Source of the DNA: Agaribacillus aureus
Lineage (GTDB): Bacteria; Bacteroidota; Bacteroidia; Cytophagales; Cyclobacteriaceae
Reading direction: 5' to 3'
NCBI GenBank assembly: GCA_030442055.1
Contig: JAUJEB010000008.1
Coordinates: 124,001-188,000, forward strand
DNA: 64,000 bases
The position numbers and the translations under genes are program-made. Below the pieces are notes generated by a model that worked only from the letters and a program-made list of their open reading frames with translations, was not told where the DNA came from and ran no database searches. This document shows, piece by piece, positions 8,552 to 16,755 of this stretch (its first letter is position 1; each line of letters starts with the position of its first letter).

Positions 8552-10576
8552 ATGAAGTTTAAGTTAAATTCTACATTCCAACCGACGGGCGACCAGCCAG
8601 CTGCTATCAAACAATTGGTGGAAGGGGTAAATAACAATGAGATGGGTCAGACTTTGCTGGGGGCGACAGGCACCGGGAAGACATTTACAATCGCCAACCT
8701 CATTGCAGGGGTAGAGCGCCCGACCCTGGTTCTTAGTCATAACAAAACGCTGGCAGCTCAGTTATACGGTGAGTTTCAACAGTTTTTTCCCGATAATGCG
8801 GTAGAGTATTTTATTTCCTATTATGATTATTATCAACCGGAGGCATTTTTACCCAATACAAACCTGTATATAGAAAAAGACCTCTCCATTAATGAGGAAA
8901 TTGAAAAGCTGCGTCTTCGTGCTACCTCCTCCCTTCTTTCAGGTCGGCGGGATATTGTGGTGGTTGCTTCGGTTTCCTGTATATATGGTATAGGTAATCC
9001 CGAAGAATTCGGAAAAAATGTAATTACCCTGAAAATAGGAGATGTGGTATCCAGAAATCAGCTGCTTTTCAAGTTTGTGGATATATTGTATAGCCGGACA
9101 GATGCTGAGTTCAAAAGAGGGACTTTCAGGGTGAAAGGAGATACTGTTGATATTTACCTGGCTTACGCTGACTATGCCTACAGGATTTATTTTTGGGGTG
9201 ATGAAATTGAAAAAATCCAGATTATTGAGCCTAAATCGGGGAAAAAAATTACGGAAGAGGATAGTGTCAATATTTATCCGGCAAACCTTTTTGTCACCGG
9301 CAAGGATGTGGTACAAAAGGTTATCGAAGAGATCCAGGATGACCTGGTTTTGCAGGTACAACATTTTGAAAACGAACGAAGATTTCTGGAAGCCAAACGG
9401 GTAAAAGAGCGAACGGAATTTGACCTGGAGATGATCAGGGAATTGGGATATTGCAGCGGTGTTGAGAATTATTCCCGCTATTTTGACAGAAGATCGGCAG
9501 GGGCACGCCCCTTCTGTTTGTTAGATTACTTCCCGGATGATTATTTAATGGTGATTGACGAAAGCCATGTCACTGTACCCCAGGTGAGAGCTATGTGGGG
9601 GGGAGACAGAGCCAGGAAAGTTAATTTGGTAGACTACGGATTCAGGCTTCCCTCGGCGATGGATAATCGGCCGCTTACTTTTAATGAATTTGAAGATTTG
9701 ACTAACCAGGTAATCTACGTGAGTGCCACACCCGGTGATTACGAGCTTCGCAAGTCAGAGGGTGTGGTGGTTGAGCAAATTATCAGACCCACAGGATTAT
9801 TGGATCCTGAGATCGATGTCAGGCCAAGTGCTAATCAAATTGATGACCTGCTTAATGAAATTGATATACGTATTCAGAAGGAAGAAAGGGTATTGGTTAC
9901 CACCTTGACCAAACGGATGGCGGAGGAGTTGGCAAAATTTTTAACAAGGGCGAATATCAAATGCCGGTACATACACTCTGAAGTGAAGGTTTTGGATCGG
10001 GTGGAAATCCTCAGAGAATTAAGACTCGGGGTTTTTGATGTCCTCGTAGGAGTAAATTTATTGCGGGAAGGACTGGACCTGCCGGAAGTTTCACTGGTGG
10101 CTATTCTCGATGCCGACAAGGAGGGATTTCTTCGCAATGTCAAATCAATGATCCAAACCATTGGTCGGGCGGCTAGAAATGCCAACGGAAAAGTCATTAT
10201 GTACGCCGATAAAATTACAGAGTCGATGAAGACCGCGATTGATGAAACCAATCGGCGAAGAGTCAGGCAGCAGGAATACAACGACGAGCACGGTATTGTT
10301 CCTGAAACAGTTAAAAAGTCAAAAGAGGCGATCATGCAGCAAACCAAGGTGGCCGACTCCAAAAAGGTGACAAAACAGTATTATGTGGAGGAGGATAACC
10401 CATCTGTTGCAGCCGATCCGGTGGTAGCTTATATGGATACCGGAGGCCTGGAAAAAATGATAAATCAAACGCAGAAAAATATGGAAAGTGCCGCGAAGGA
10501 ATTGGATTTCATTGAAGCGGCGAGGTTGAGGGATGAATTGTTTGAATTGCAAAAATTACTGAAGGAAAAATCTTAA
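8552..10576 (+). CDS. uvrB: Excinuclease ABC subunit B
   Basis: UvrB verifies DNA damage and loads UvrC in nucleotide excision repair. The 674 residues match the family length. Visible elements: Walker A GATGTGKT at 38-45, the strand-separating beta-hairpin region YYDYYQPEAFLP near 92-103, the DESH Walker B box near 335, helicase motif VI QTIGRAARN near 535-543, and the C-terminal UVR motif (about 628-665) that contacts UvrC. The start ATG is followed by the expected FQPTGDQPAAI. It is transcribed alone, divergently from the amidohydrolase. No SOS operator was recognised upstream. Confidence 0.98.
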   Translation: MKFKLNSTFQPTGDQPAAIKQLVEGVNNNEMGQTLLGATGTGKTFTIANLIAGVERPTLVLSHNKTLAAQLYGEFQQFFPDNAVEYFISYYDYYQPEAFLPNTNLYIEKDLSINEEIEKLRLRATSSLLSGRRDIVVVASVSCIYGIGNPEEFGKNVITLKIGDVVSRNQLLFKFVDILYSRTDAEFKRGTFRVKGDTVDIYLAYADYAYRIYFWGDEIEKIQIIEPKSGKKITEEDSVNIYPANLFVTGKDVVQKVIEEIQDDLVLQVQHFENERRFLEAKRVKERTEFDLEMIRELGYCSGVENYSRYFDRRSAGARPFCLLDYFPDDYLMVIDESHVTVPQVRAMWGGDRARKVNLVDYGFRLPSAMDNRPLTFNEFEDLTNQVIYVSATPGDYELRKSEGVVVEQIIRPTGLLDPEIDVRPSANQIDDLLNEIDIRIQKEERVLVTTLTKRMAEELAKFLTRANIKCRYIHSEVKVLDRVEILRELRLGVFDVLVGVNLLREGLDLPEVSLVAILDADKEGFLRNVKSMIQTIGRAARNANGKVIMYADKITESMKTAIDETNRRRVRQQEYNDEHGIVPETVKKSKEAIMQQTKVADSKKVTKQYYVEEDNPSVAADPVVAYMDTGGLEKMINQTQKNMESAAKELDFIEAARLRDELFELQKLLKEKS

Positions 10577-10639
10577 GATTTTAAATAATATTAAACCTTT
10601 GATCCATTAACTTTAAGCTTGTAACCAAAACATATATTT

Positions 10640-11068
10640 ATGATCATTAGAAAACTATTTCTTCTAACAGCGTTTTTAGTTATCAGTCAATTAACCCAGG
10701 CCCAAAGTAAAGGAAGTTTTTTGCTGGGTGTTGGCATGGATCTCTACAGAACAGATAACACAGGTTTTGCAGAAAGGTCTCAGGTAGGGCTTGAAGGCAA
10801 TTATTTTTTCTCGTCGCAGTTTTCCGGTACCGTTGGCTTTGACTTTTGGTCGGGCCGTCAAACGTTTTTTGTGCTGGGCGGTAGATTTTATCCTGTCGAC
10901 CCTGTATTTATTAAATTGAAGGGGCTCATAGGAGATAACAGCGATGTTGCTTTAGGCATGGGTTACCAGCGGGGAATAGGGGGAAATTTCAATTTTGAAG
11001 GAGGTATGGACTTTTATTTTGATCCCGGAGATTTAGGGATCAGGTTGGGATTATCCTATTTGTTTTAA
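10640..11068 (+). CDS. Small predicted outer-membrane beta-barrel protein, copy A
   Basis: This 142-residue protein of unknown function has a signal peptide ending in TQAQ after about 22 residues. The mature chain consists of alternating polar and aromatic beta strands ending in an aromatic Phe (GLSYLF), as in small eight-strand outer-membrane barrels. It is clearly paralogous to the 143-residue protein at 11692-12123: DLYxTD, GLExN, DFWxGR and NSDVxxGxG are shared at the same spacing. It begins 63 bp after uvrB but has its own downstream terminator. The function is not inferable. Confidence 0.75.
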   Translation: MIIRKLFLLTAFLVISQLTQAQSKGSFLLGVGMDLYRTDNTGFAERSQVGLEGNYFFSSQFSGTVGFDFWSGRQTFFVLGGRFYPVDPVFIKLKGLIGDNSDVALGMGYQRGIGGNFNFEGGMDFYFDPGDLGIRLGLSYLF

Positions 11069-11082
11069 GCTGAAAACATTAA

Positions 11083-11114
11083 AAAACCTGCATGGCAACT
11101 ACCATGCAGGTTTT
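11083..11114. terminator. Bidirectional intrinsic terminator
   Basis: A perfect 13-bp stem (arms 11083-11095 and 11102-11114, core CCTGCATGG/CCATGCAGG) with a 6-nt loop is flanked by an A-run on the left and a T-rich run on the right. It lies between the convergent genes ending at 11068 and 11119 and can serve both. Confidence 0.9.
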
Positions 11115-11118
11115 ATTT

Positions 11119-11454
11119 TTATGCAGCCTGTGCGGCATGCGCTGAATGATTGACAGATTGTAAAACCTCTTCGGTAACATTTTTGCCACCGCCTAAATTC
11201 GTAAACAGACTTCCAATGGTGTATATCGGACCCCAGGGAATGCCCCACCATCCGAATAACAAGGAAATAAGCGTATAAGAAAGACCTTTTACACTGGCGT
11301 TTTCGCCGGACCTGATAAAATAAATATCCGAAGATCTTCTGAAGGTCATGACGATAATCGAAATTGTAAACTGGTAAATTACAAATTTCGCTCCATTTTG
11401 CAGTTCTTTATTGATTTGGTCAGTGGTTAATCCCTCGACATTTTTAATTTTCAT
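11119..11454 (-). CDS. Small membrane protein with a WWGIPWGP motif
   Basis: This 111-residue protein of unknown function has two hydrophobic segments (around 25-40 and 60-85). The second contains the conspicuous turn GWWGIPWGP, a motif I associate with small integral membrane proteins of unassigned role. The N-terminus (TTDQINKELQNGAKFVIYQF) is amphipathic. A His/Ala-rich tail (NHSAHAAQAA) ends the protein. It lies on the opposite strand between two paralogous outer-membrane-type genes, ending at a shared terminator with copy A. Nothing in the context identifies a partner. Confidence 0.7.
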   Translation of the reverse strand: MKIKNVEGLTTDQINKELQNGAKFVIYQFTISIIVMTFRRSSDIYFIRSGENASVKGLSYTLISLLFGWWGIPWGPIYTIGSLFTNLGGGKNVTEEVLQSVNHSAHAAQAA

Positions 11455-11691
11455 ATAATCTGTGTTTGATTGTTCAAAGTTCGGTTGCTTTCACCTTATG
11501 TTTAAATAAGTACTTTTGGATACCTCCCCGGGATTATTGGTAACCACTTTTTGGGTACCTGTGTAATAATAAACCCTAAATACCAGTTTTATATTTGAGG
11601 CTGACTCGGCTCCTTTTTTATCCACCCAATTTGCTGAGACTCAATTTTATAGCCTTTTATGCGTTTAGATTATTGAAGTTAAACAGTAAAA

Positions 11692-12123
11692 ATGAGTAAG
11701 ATTATCACGTTAGTGTGTGTTGTAAGCACCGTATTGGCCTATCCTTCCTTGGGCCAAAGAAGTGGAAAGTTTTTATTGAGCGGTTATGCCGATTTATATA
11801 AAACGGATGTGCAGGAAGTGGGCAAAAAAGCCCAGATTGGCTTGGAACTAAATCATTTTGTTAACAATAATTTTACACTTAGTGGCGGAATAGATTTTTG
11901 GACAGGCAGGGGAAATCCGGTGACCCTAGGAGCCCGGTATTATGTGGCAAAAAGGGTTTTTGCCAGAACAAGAGCGATTTTAAAGAAAAACTCAGATGTC
12001 AGTTTCGGTGTGGGGTTCTATAAACCCATTAACAATTATTTGCTAATCGAAGGGATAGCTGATTTTTATACTTTAGAAGGGAATGCAGGCTTAAGAGCCG
12101 GGATTGTTTACATTCTATTTTAA
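11692..12123 (+). CDS. Small predicted outer-membrane beta-barrel protein, copy B
   Basis: This 143-residue paralogue of the protein at 10640-11068 has a signal peptide ending near SLGQ and a mature part of alternating beta strands ending in YILF. Shared landmarks are DLYKTD, QIGLELN, DFWTGR and NSDVSFGVGF. The pair differs strongly elsewhere, so the duplication is not recent. A TATATTTG element resembling the Bacteroidota -7 box lies at 11590-11597, about 95 bp upstream, without a clear -33 partner. It ends at a strong terminator facing the dismutase gene. Function unknown. Confidence 0.75.
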   Translation: MSKIITLVCVVSTVLAYPSLGQRSGKFLLSGYADLYKTDVQEVGKKAQIGLELNHFVNNNFTLSGGIDFWTGRGNPVTLGARYYVAKRVFARTRAILKKNSDVSFGVGFYKPINNYLLIEGIADFYTLEGNAGLRAGIVYILF

Positions 12124-12261
12124 TCTCCCCATTGAAAAATTTGATCGGGAGTCTTTCTGGTGATGCCAGTTTTAACAGGTTTCCCGGGATGGAGGATCAG
12201 GGTTGATTTAATTTTCCGGTGGGATTATCCGGGTTAAAAACCGATAATTTATATTCAAACC

Positions 12262-12305
12262 GTCAAAACCTGGTTCATGAATATGTCACTGAACCAGGTT
12301 TTGAC
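12262..12305. terminator. Bidirectional intrinsic terminator
   Basis: A perfect 16-bp inverted repeat (12262-12277 with 12290-12305, core AAAACCTGGTTCA/TGAACCAGGTTTT) with a 12-nt loop sits between convergent copy B and the dismutase gene. Its outer arms carry A-runs and T-runs suited to termination in both directions. Confidence 0.88.
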
Positions 12306-12332
12306 AGTTCAATAGTTGATTGTTATTCAATA

Positions 12333-12941
12333 TTATTTAGCGTCGGCGTATTTTGCGGCCACGGCATCCCAGTCGATCACGTTAAAAAAGGCTGCGATAT
12401 AATCCGGGCGTCTATTTTGATAATTCAGGTAATAAGCGTGTTCCCACACATCCAAACCTAATATTGGCGTTCCGGGGCATTCGGCAATATCCATTAAGGG
12501 ATTGTCTTGATTAGGCGTGGAGCATACGCATAACTCGCCTTGCGCATCAACGCATAACCAGGCCCAGCCAGAGCCAAATCTGGTGGCAGCGGCTTTGGAA
12601 AATTCTTCTTTAAACCCATCAAAAGCGCCAAATTTGGCGTCGATAGCAGCAGCCAGATCACCCGTCGGGCTTCCGCCACCATTGGGAGACATGATGCTCC
12701 AGAACAGGCTATGATTATAATGACCACCGCCATTATTTCTCACAGCCCCGGACTGTGTGCTAACACTTTTGAGTATATCTTCGATTGATTTTCCGTCGAG
12801 ATCAGTGCCGCTAATGGCATTGTTTAAATTAGTGACATATCCATTGTGATGCTTGCCGTGGTGTATCTCCATCGTTCTTGCATCTATATTAGGTTCTAAC
12901 GCATCGTGAGCATAGGGTAATGCTGGTAATTCGAATGCCAT
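12333..12941 (-). CDS. sodA: Superoxide dismutase, Mn-type or cambialistic
   Basis: This 202-residue enzyme dismutates superoxide to oxygen and peroxide. Metal ligands are visible as His27 (MEIHHGKHH), His77 ([11 protein letters not shown]), Asp164 and His168 (DVWEHAY). The GGGH element and Gln145 in TPNQDNPLM are those of Mn-type enzymes. Fe-type enzymes carry their active-site Gln after the second ligand region instead. There is no signal peptide, so it is cytoplasmic. Two Cys in ELCVCS are unusual but away from the active site. It sits at the end of a run of minus-strand genes but has its own promoter-like element. Confidence 0.95.
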   Translation of the reverse strand: MAFELPALPYAHDALEPNIDARTMEIHHGKHHNGYVTNLNNAISGTDLDGKSIEDILKSVSTQSGAVRNNGGGHYNHSLFWSIMSPNGGGSPTGDLAAAIDAKFGAFDGFKEEFSKAAATRFGSGWAWLCVDAQGELCVCSTPNQDNPLMDIAECPGTPILGLDVWEHAYYLNYQNRRPDYIAAFFNVIDWDAVAAKYADAK

Positions 12942-12984
12942 GATTTATTTTATTTTATAGGTTAAACAAATTTTCGAAAGCACC

Positions 12985-12992
12985 CAAATATA
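12985..12992 (-). promoter_or_regulatory. Possible Bacteroidota -7 box of the dismutase gene
   Basis: On the minus strand TATATTTG matches the Bacteroidota consensus TAnnTTTG and lies 44 bp upstream of the ATG at 12941. The upstream -33 TTTG is only weakly matched (a T-run), so this is a tentative call. Confidence 0.35.
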
Positions 12993-13041
12993 CTAATTAA
13001 ATTAAAAACCTCGCATGAATATCAGAGCGCGAACAGCAGTT

Positions 13042-13503
13042 TTAATGATTATTTTTTTTTCTGACTTCCTGAAAAAATGAATCTATTAAATACTTGCTTT
13101 CCTGTGCCAATATCCCCTGGACAACTTTGGTTTTAGGATGCAGCAACTGCTTGCCAAATTGATTGAATCCGCGCTTATTGTCCGAGGCGCCGTACACGAT
13201 TTTTTCTACCTGCGCCCAGAAGCAGGCACCGGCGCACATGACGCATGGTTCCAGTGTTACGTACAGGGTACAGTCAGGTAAATATTTGGCGCCAAGGTTA
13301 TTGAAGGCAGCTGTCAGGGCGATCATTTCCGCATGGGCCGTGGCATCGTTTAACATCTCGGTTTGATTGTAAGCGCGGGCGATAATTCGGTTTTGTGATA
13401 CGACTACCGCACCCACCGGAATTTCCCCCTTTTCTTTACCTGCTAAAGCCTCTTTCAAAGCTTCTTTCATAAAATATTCGTCGGTATACAAGCTTAGGCC
13501 CAT
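13042..13503 (-). CDS. tadA: tRNA-specific adenosine deaminase
   Basis: TadA deaminates wobble adenosine 34 to inosine in tRNA-Arg(ACG). The 153 residues carry the zinc-dependent cytidine/adenosine deaminase signature: His57 and catalytic Glu59 in HAEMIAL, and Cys87 and Cys90 in EPCVMCAGA. The length and the VYGASDNKRG segment are typical of TadA rather than of guanine deaminase. It starts 6 bp after the stop of the exported protein upstream (13510-14064), so translation of the two is probably linked. Confidence 0.93.
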   Translation of the reverse strand: MGLSLYTDEYFMKEALKEALAGKEKGEIPVGAVVVSQNRIIARAYNQTEMLNDATAHAEMIALTAAFNNLGAKYLPDCTLYVTLEPCVMCAGACFWAQVEKIVYGASDNKRGFNQFGKQLLHPKTKVVQGILAQESKYLIDSFFQEVRKKNNH

Positions 13504-13509
13504 AAGCGT

Positions 13510-14064
13510 TTATTTTATCCGAATACTTCCCATCATTTGGTGAACAACCGGTTGCCAGTATTGCTGATCACGCAACGGACAGTTAAAGTTTAATAAAACC
13601 GTTTTGCCGTTTTTGATGGTGTATTGAATATAAGTATACTTTTTTATATCCCTTTGATCTACCAGCGATGCTTTGTTGCCTTTCACCTGCGAAGAGAACT
13701 CGAAAATTACAAATCTCTTTTTGTTGATTTCCAATATTTTTTCCTGTAGAAATTTGACCTGGTCGTACAAGCTGAGGATAGAAGATTTATAAAAACTTTT
13801 CATGAGTGCCAGGTCTTTTTCTTCCCAGGTAGTGTTGGATTCATTAATGCTAAATTCAACCACCCGCTGGCCATTTGTGTAAACGGCGATGGGTTTTTTG
13901 GGAGAAATAAATTTTGAGGCAAAATCCTCTTCGGTCATAGGAACCAGTTCCTCTGGCATTGAAATAGTAATTTCTTCCCCAATTTTGGTCTTTACCAAAG
14001 CGGGTTGCGCCTTGGCCGATAAAATTGGTATTATTAAAATGAGTATGATGGAAAATTGCTTCAT
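13510..14064 (-). CDS. Exported protein of unknown function
   Basis: This protein of about 184 residues uses the ATG at 14064, which places a clean signal peptide (MKQFSIILILIIPILSAKAQ) at the N-terminus. An in-frame ATG 18 bp upstream is less likely. The mature part is mixed alpha/beta with a repeated basic/aromatic character and ends with LRDQQYWQPVVHQMMGSIRI. This resembles the PsbP-like or surface-presented small proteins in which a peptide is scored for response amplitude, but no family was recognised. It sits between the GNAT gene and tadA in a closely spaced minus-strand run. Confidence 0.7.
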   Translation of the reverse strand: MKQFSIILILIIPILSAKAQPALVKTKIGEEITISMPEELVPMTEEDFASKFISPKKPIAVYTNGQRVVEFSINESNTTWEEKDLALMKSFYKSSILSLYDQVKFLQEKILEINKKRFVIFEFSSQVKGNKASLVDQRDIKKYTYIQYTIKNGKTVLLNFNCPLRDQQYWQPVVHQMMGSIRIK

Positions 14065-14091
14065 GACCCGGAGAGATTGCACTGCCTTAAA

Positions 14092-14538
14092 TTAACTATT
14101 TTTTTTATAAACGTTATTATCGACTTTTTCCATCATTATTTCCGGATTTTTTAAAGCGCTGAAGCCAAATTTTTGGTATAAACCATGGGCATCCTTTGTG
14201 CCCAGCATGAATCGGCTTAATCCCTGTAATTCCGGGTGCTCCATTATTTTTTCCATTAGCCACTTGGACAATCCCTTGCCGCGGTGGGGTTCTAGAACAA
14301 AGACGTCGGCCAGGTAGGCAAAGCGGGCATGATCGGTAATCACCCGGGCAAAGCCAACCTGCTCCTTTTTGTGATAAATACCAAAACACAAGGCGTTTTC
14401 GATGCCCTTTGCTACTTTATCCATAGGAATGCCTTCAGACCAGTAGGAACGGGTCAGATAACCATGTATAACATCAAGATCAAGCTTATTCGGATCGGTA
14501 GATAAAGTATATTCGCCTTTGGTGTATTCAACTATCAT
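14092..14538 (-). CDS. GNAT family N-acetyltransferase
   Basis: This cytoplasmic acetyl-CoA-dependent N-acetyltransferase has about 148 residues from the ATG at 14538 (MIVEYTKGEY). The alternative ATG 24 bp upstream adds residues lacking conservation. The GNAT core is readable: beta4 as ARFAYLADVFVLEPHRGKG, the Q/RxxGxG/A pyrophosphate-binding loop HRGKGLSKWLM, and the C-terminal YQKFGFSAL strand. The sequence LTRSYWSEGIP near the N-terminus is characteristic of a widespread GNAT subgroup with unknown small-molecule substrates. Confidence 0.88.
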   Translation of the reverse strand: MIVEYTKGEYTLSTDPNKLDLDVIHGYLTRSYWSEGIPMDKVAKGIENALCFGIYHKKEQVGFARVITDHARFAYLADVFVLEPHRGKGLSKWLMEKIMEHPELQGLSRFMLGTKDAHGLYQKFGFSALKNPEIMMEKVDNNVYKKNS

Positions 14539-14578
14539 CGATAAAAGCCCCGGGCCATGCAAGTAGTCAATCTAATTA

Positions 14579-15052
14579 TTATTTAATGTATCCTTTTCTT
14601 CTTAAAATCGTCTCAATGAATTTAATTTCATTTTCTGTTTTGAATACCTTGAAGGGAAGGTGGATCATTTGTGCCTTTGATACTACCAGCAAAAAATAAT
14701 CTTTACCTTTTTTAGCGCTTTTGATGTTATCCCACTTGATGGGCATACCTTGCTTATTATTTAATTTGATAAGTACCTGCTGGCTGGTAATTTCATAACC
14801 CAGTTTATCAAATAATACCTTGCTTTGCTCCATTTGTGTAACCCCTGCAAATTGGATAACCCAGAAAAGTAAATAGAGGGCCAGCGCAATCAGCGATCCG
14901 ATCCACCACCAATTTGACGGGAGGATGAAGGTACCGCAGGCGATGACAATGGCAATTAAAAAAACCCACCATTGCTCCTTTAAAATATTCGTCAGGGCCA
15001 TCTTAATATAGGTACCTGTCTCCAGTTTATATTTCTTAGTTTTAACGATCAT
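14579..15052 (-). CDS. YcxB-like membrane protein
   Basis: This 157-residue protein has two adjacent transmembrane helices (about 30-45 and 50-70) followed by a soluble domain with the pattern of the YcxB-like C-terminal domain (GIPIKWDxIxxxKKGKDYFLL-like, here MPIKWDNIKSAKKGKDYFLL, then LPFKVF). The role of this family is unknown. The sequence WWVFLIAIVIACGTFILPSN shows the first helix. It is in a minus-strand series between nadC and the GNAT gene, 16 bp before the longer GNAT frame. Confidence 0.75.
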   Translation of the reverse strand: MIVKTKKYKLETGTYIKMALTNILKEQWWVFLIAIVIACGTFILPSNWWWIGSLIALALYLLFWVIQFAGVTQMEQSKVLFDKLGYEITSQQVLIKLNNKQGMPIKWDNIKSAKKGKDYFLLVVSKAQMIHLPFKVFKTENEIKFIETILRRKGYIK

Positions 15053-15168
15053 TATGCTGTTGATTAATCACGAGTCCGCAAATTTATAAACAAAGTTCAC
15101 AAAATGTAATCTTATTCGGCTACTTTCGATGTAAAAGGCCTGACAGGATCGGATAATACCGATGTGGT

Positions 15169-16029
15169 CTAATCCATTGCCTTCAGGCTAATGTCCAAAC
15201 TTTTGATGGAATGGGTTAATGCGCCGACAGAAATGAAATCCACGCCGGTCTCTGCTATTTCGCGAATGGTGGATTCGTTGATCCCACCCGATGCCTCCGT
15301 TTCATACCGGCGATCAATAATGCCAACCGCTTCAATCATTGTTGCCGGAGGCATATTATCAAGCATAATACGATCTACGCCGCCTACGCGAATGACTTCA
15401 TGGACCTCTGCGAGGTTTCTGGTTTCAACTTCAATTTTTAAGGTGAGCTTATGCCTGGTTAGATAATCTTTGCAATGCTGGATGGCTTTTTCTATTCCAC
15501 CTGCAAAGTCAATGTGATTATCTTTAAGAATAATCATATCATACAGGCCAAATCGATGATTTACCCCACCACCGATGGCCACGGCCCATTTTTCAAGCAT
15601 TCGTAGATTAGGGGTGGTTTTTCTGGTATCCAGCAACTTTGCCTTGGTGCCGGCAATCAGCTGGGTCAGAAAATAGGTGTATGTGGCAATACCAGACATT
15701 CTTTGCATACAATTCAGCACCAGCCTTTCCGCTTTGAGTATCGATTGCACCCTGCCGCTTACATACAAGCCGATATCTCCTTCTGTGACGCTTTGACCGT
15801 CTTTCTTCATCATCTTCACCTGCAAGTCAGGATCGATATAATGAAAAATCATTTCTGCCAACGACAGCCCTGCAAGGATACCATTGTCTTTGATAATTAA
15901 CCGGGCTTTATTTTCCGCTTCACTGGGGATACAGGACAGTGACGAATGATCGCCTTTTCCGACATCCTCCTCCAATGCGGCCTGGATAAAACGGTTTATT
16001 TTTTCTTGGGATAAATATGGTAGATTCAC
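15169..16029 (-). CDS. nadC: Nicotinate-nucleotide pyrophosphorylase (carboxylating)
   Basis: NadC (quinolinate phosphoribosyltransferase) converts quinolinate and PRPP into nicotinate mononucleotide, CO2 and pyrophosphate in de novo NAD synthesis. The 286 residues match the family. Recognisable are LDTRKTTPNLRMLEKWAV near 133-150, GGGVNHRFGLYD, ILKDNHI, EVETRNLAEV, IMLDNM and the C-terminal phosphate-binding SGGINEST. No nadA or nadB lies nearby. It is the first gene downstream of the DUF4783 gene's terminator. Confidence 0.97.
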   Translation of the reverse strand: MNLPYLSQEKINRFIQAALEEDVGKGDHSSLSCIPSEAENKARLIIKDNGILAGLSLAEMIFHYIDPDLQVKMMKKDGQSVTEGDIGLYVSGRVQSILKAERLVLNCMQRMSGIATYTYFLTQLIAGTKAKLLDTRKTTPNLRMLEKWAVAIGGGVNHRFGLYDMIILKDNHIDFAGGIEKAIQHCKDYLTRHKLTLKIEVETRNLAEVHEVIRVGGVDRIMLDNMPPATMIEAVGIIDRRYETEASGGINESTIREIAETGVDFISVGALTHSIKSLDISLKAMD

Positions 16030-16043
16030 AAGGCAAAAATAAA

Positions 16044-16071
16044 AAAGGCAATGAATTTCTCCATTGCCTTT
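16044..16071. terminator. Intrinsic terminator between DUF4783 gene and nadC
   Basis: A 10-bp stem AAAGGCAATG/CATTGCCTTT (16044-16053, 16062-16071) with an 8-nt loop sits between the DUF4783 gene's 3' end and the nadC start. On the minus strand it is followed by a T-rich run, so it terminates the DUF4783 transcript before nadC. Confidence 0.8.
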
Positions 16072-16091
16072 AATTATTTTCTCTTATATTT

Positions 16092-16505
16092 TTAATCTCT
16101 TGTAAAATCCAAATTATAAATTTTGTGATACTCATTAAATTTCTTGGATCTTAATACCACTCTGAATGTTCCTCCCTGATGAGAATATTTGCCAATAGCA
16201 TATTTTAGACCGTCCTTGGAGGCTCCTTTGTGAATATATTGAAAATCCGAAGGCGGGTACTTCTTGAAGAAATCCTTTAAAACGAATTCCGCCTGTGTTT
16301 TGCTGTACGTGGCCTGATCACCGTCAATTACCAATTCAATTCTGGTATTGAGGTGCTTTACCAATTCTTTTGAACTACCCATTTTAATAGCTGCCCTCAC
16401 ATCATTCAATACGTCTCCCTGGGCTTTTGTGTCAATACTAAGCTGAGAAAAGCCCGAAACCATTAACAAAATGAGTACAAACGCCGAAATTTTGTATTTT
16501 TTCAT
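16092..16505 (-). CDS. Exported DUF4783 protein
   Basis: This 137-residue Bacteroidota-specific periplasmic protein has an N-terminal signal peptide ending near TKAQG. The mature domain is an NTF2-like cone as in DUF4783 (VLNDVRAAIKMGSSKELVKHL, then DFFKKYPPSDFQYIHKGASK and YSHQGGTFRVVLRSK). No function is established for the family. It is transcribed from its own upstream region, with a terminator separating it from nadC. Confidence 0.85.
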   Translation of the reverse strand: MKKYKISAFVLILLMVSGFSQLSIDTKAQGDVLNDVRAAIKMGSSKELVKHLNTRIELVIDGDQATYSKTQAEFVLKDFFKKYPPSDFQYIHKGASKDGLKYAIGKYSHQGGTFRVVLRSKKFNEYHKIYNLDFTRD

Positions 16506-16755
16506 AAGCTTTCATCTAAATACTAAAAAGTATCAGTCCAAAACTATGCCAATAATAAATATTGACCTACTTTTACAAAAGTACATCTTAAGTCCAATTT
16601 TATACTGGTACTGAACAAAAATATACTTACAAACGTAATTTTGGCTTATTATATTTGAAAAATTGTAATGAGCCGATAATTTTCTTATTAAATTAATAAT
16701 TAATAATCAAATCCTAACATTTACAGTATCAATTAGGTAAGAGAAAAATCAGATC

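Noticed and set aside
16636-16657. TAATTTTG and TATATTTG as gpmI promoter boxes
   Set aside because: No -33 TTTG at the correct distance was found, and such boxes are frequent in AT-rich DNA.
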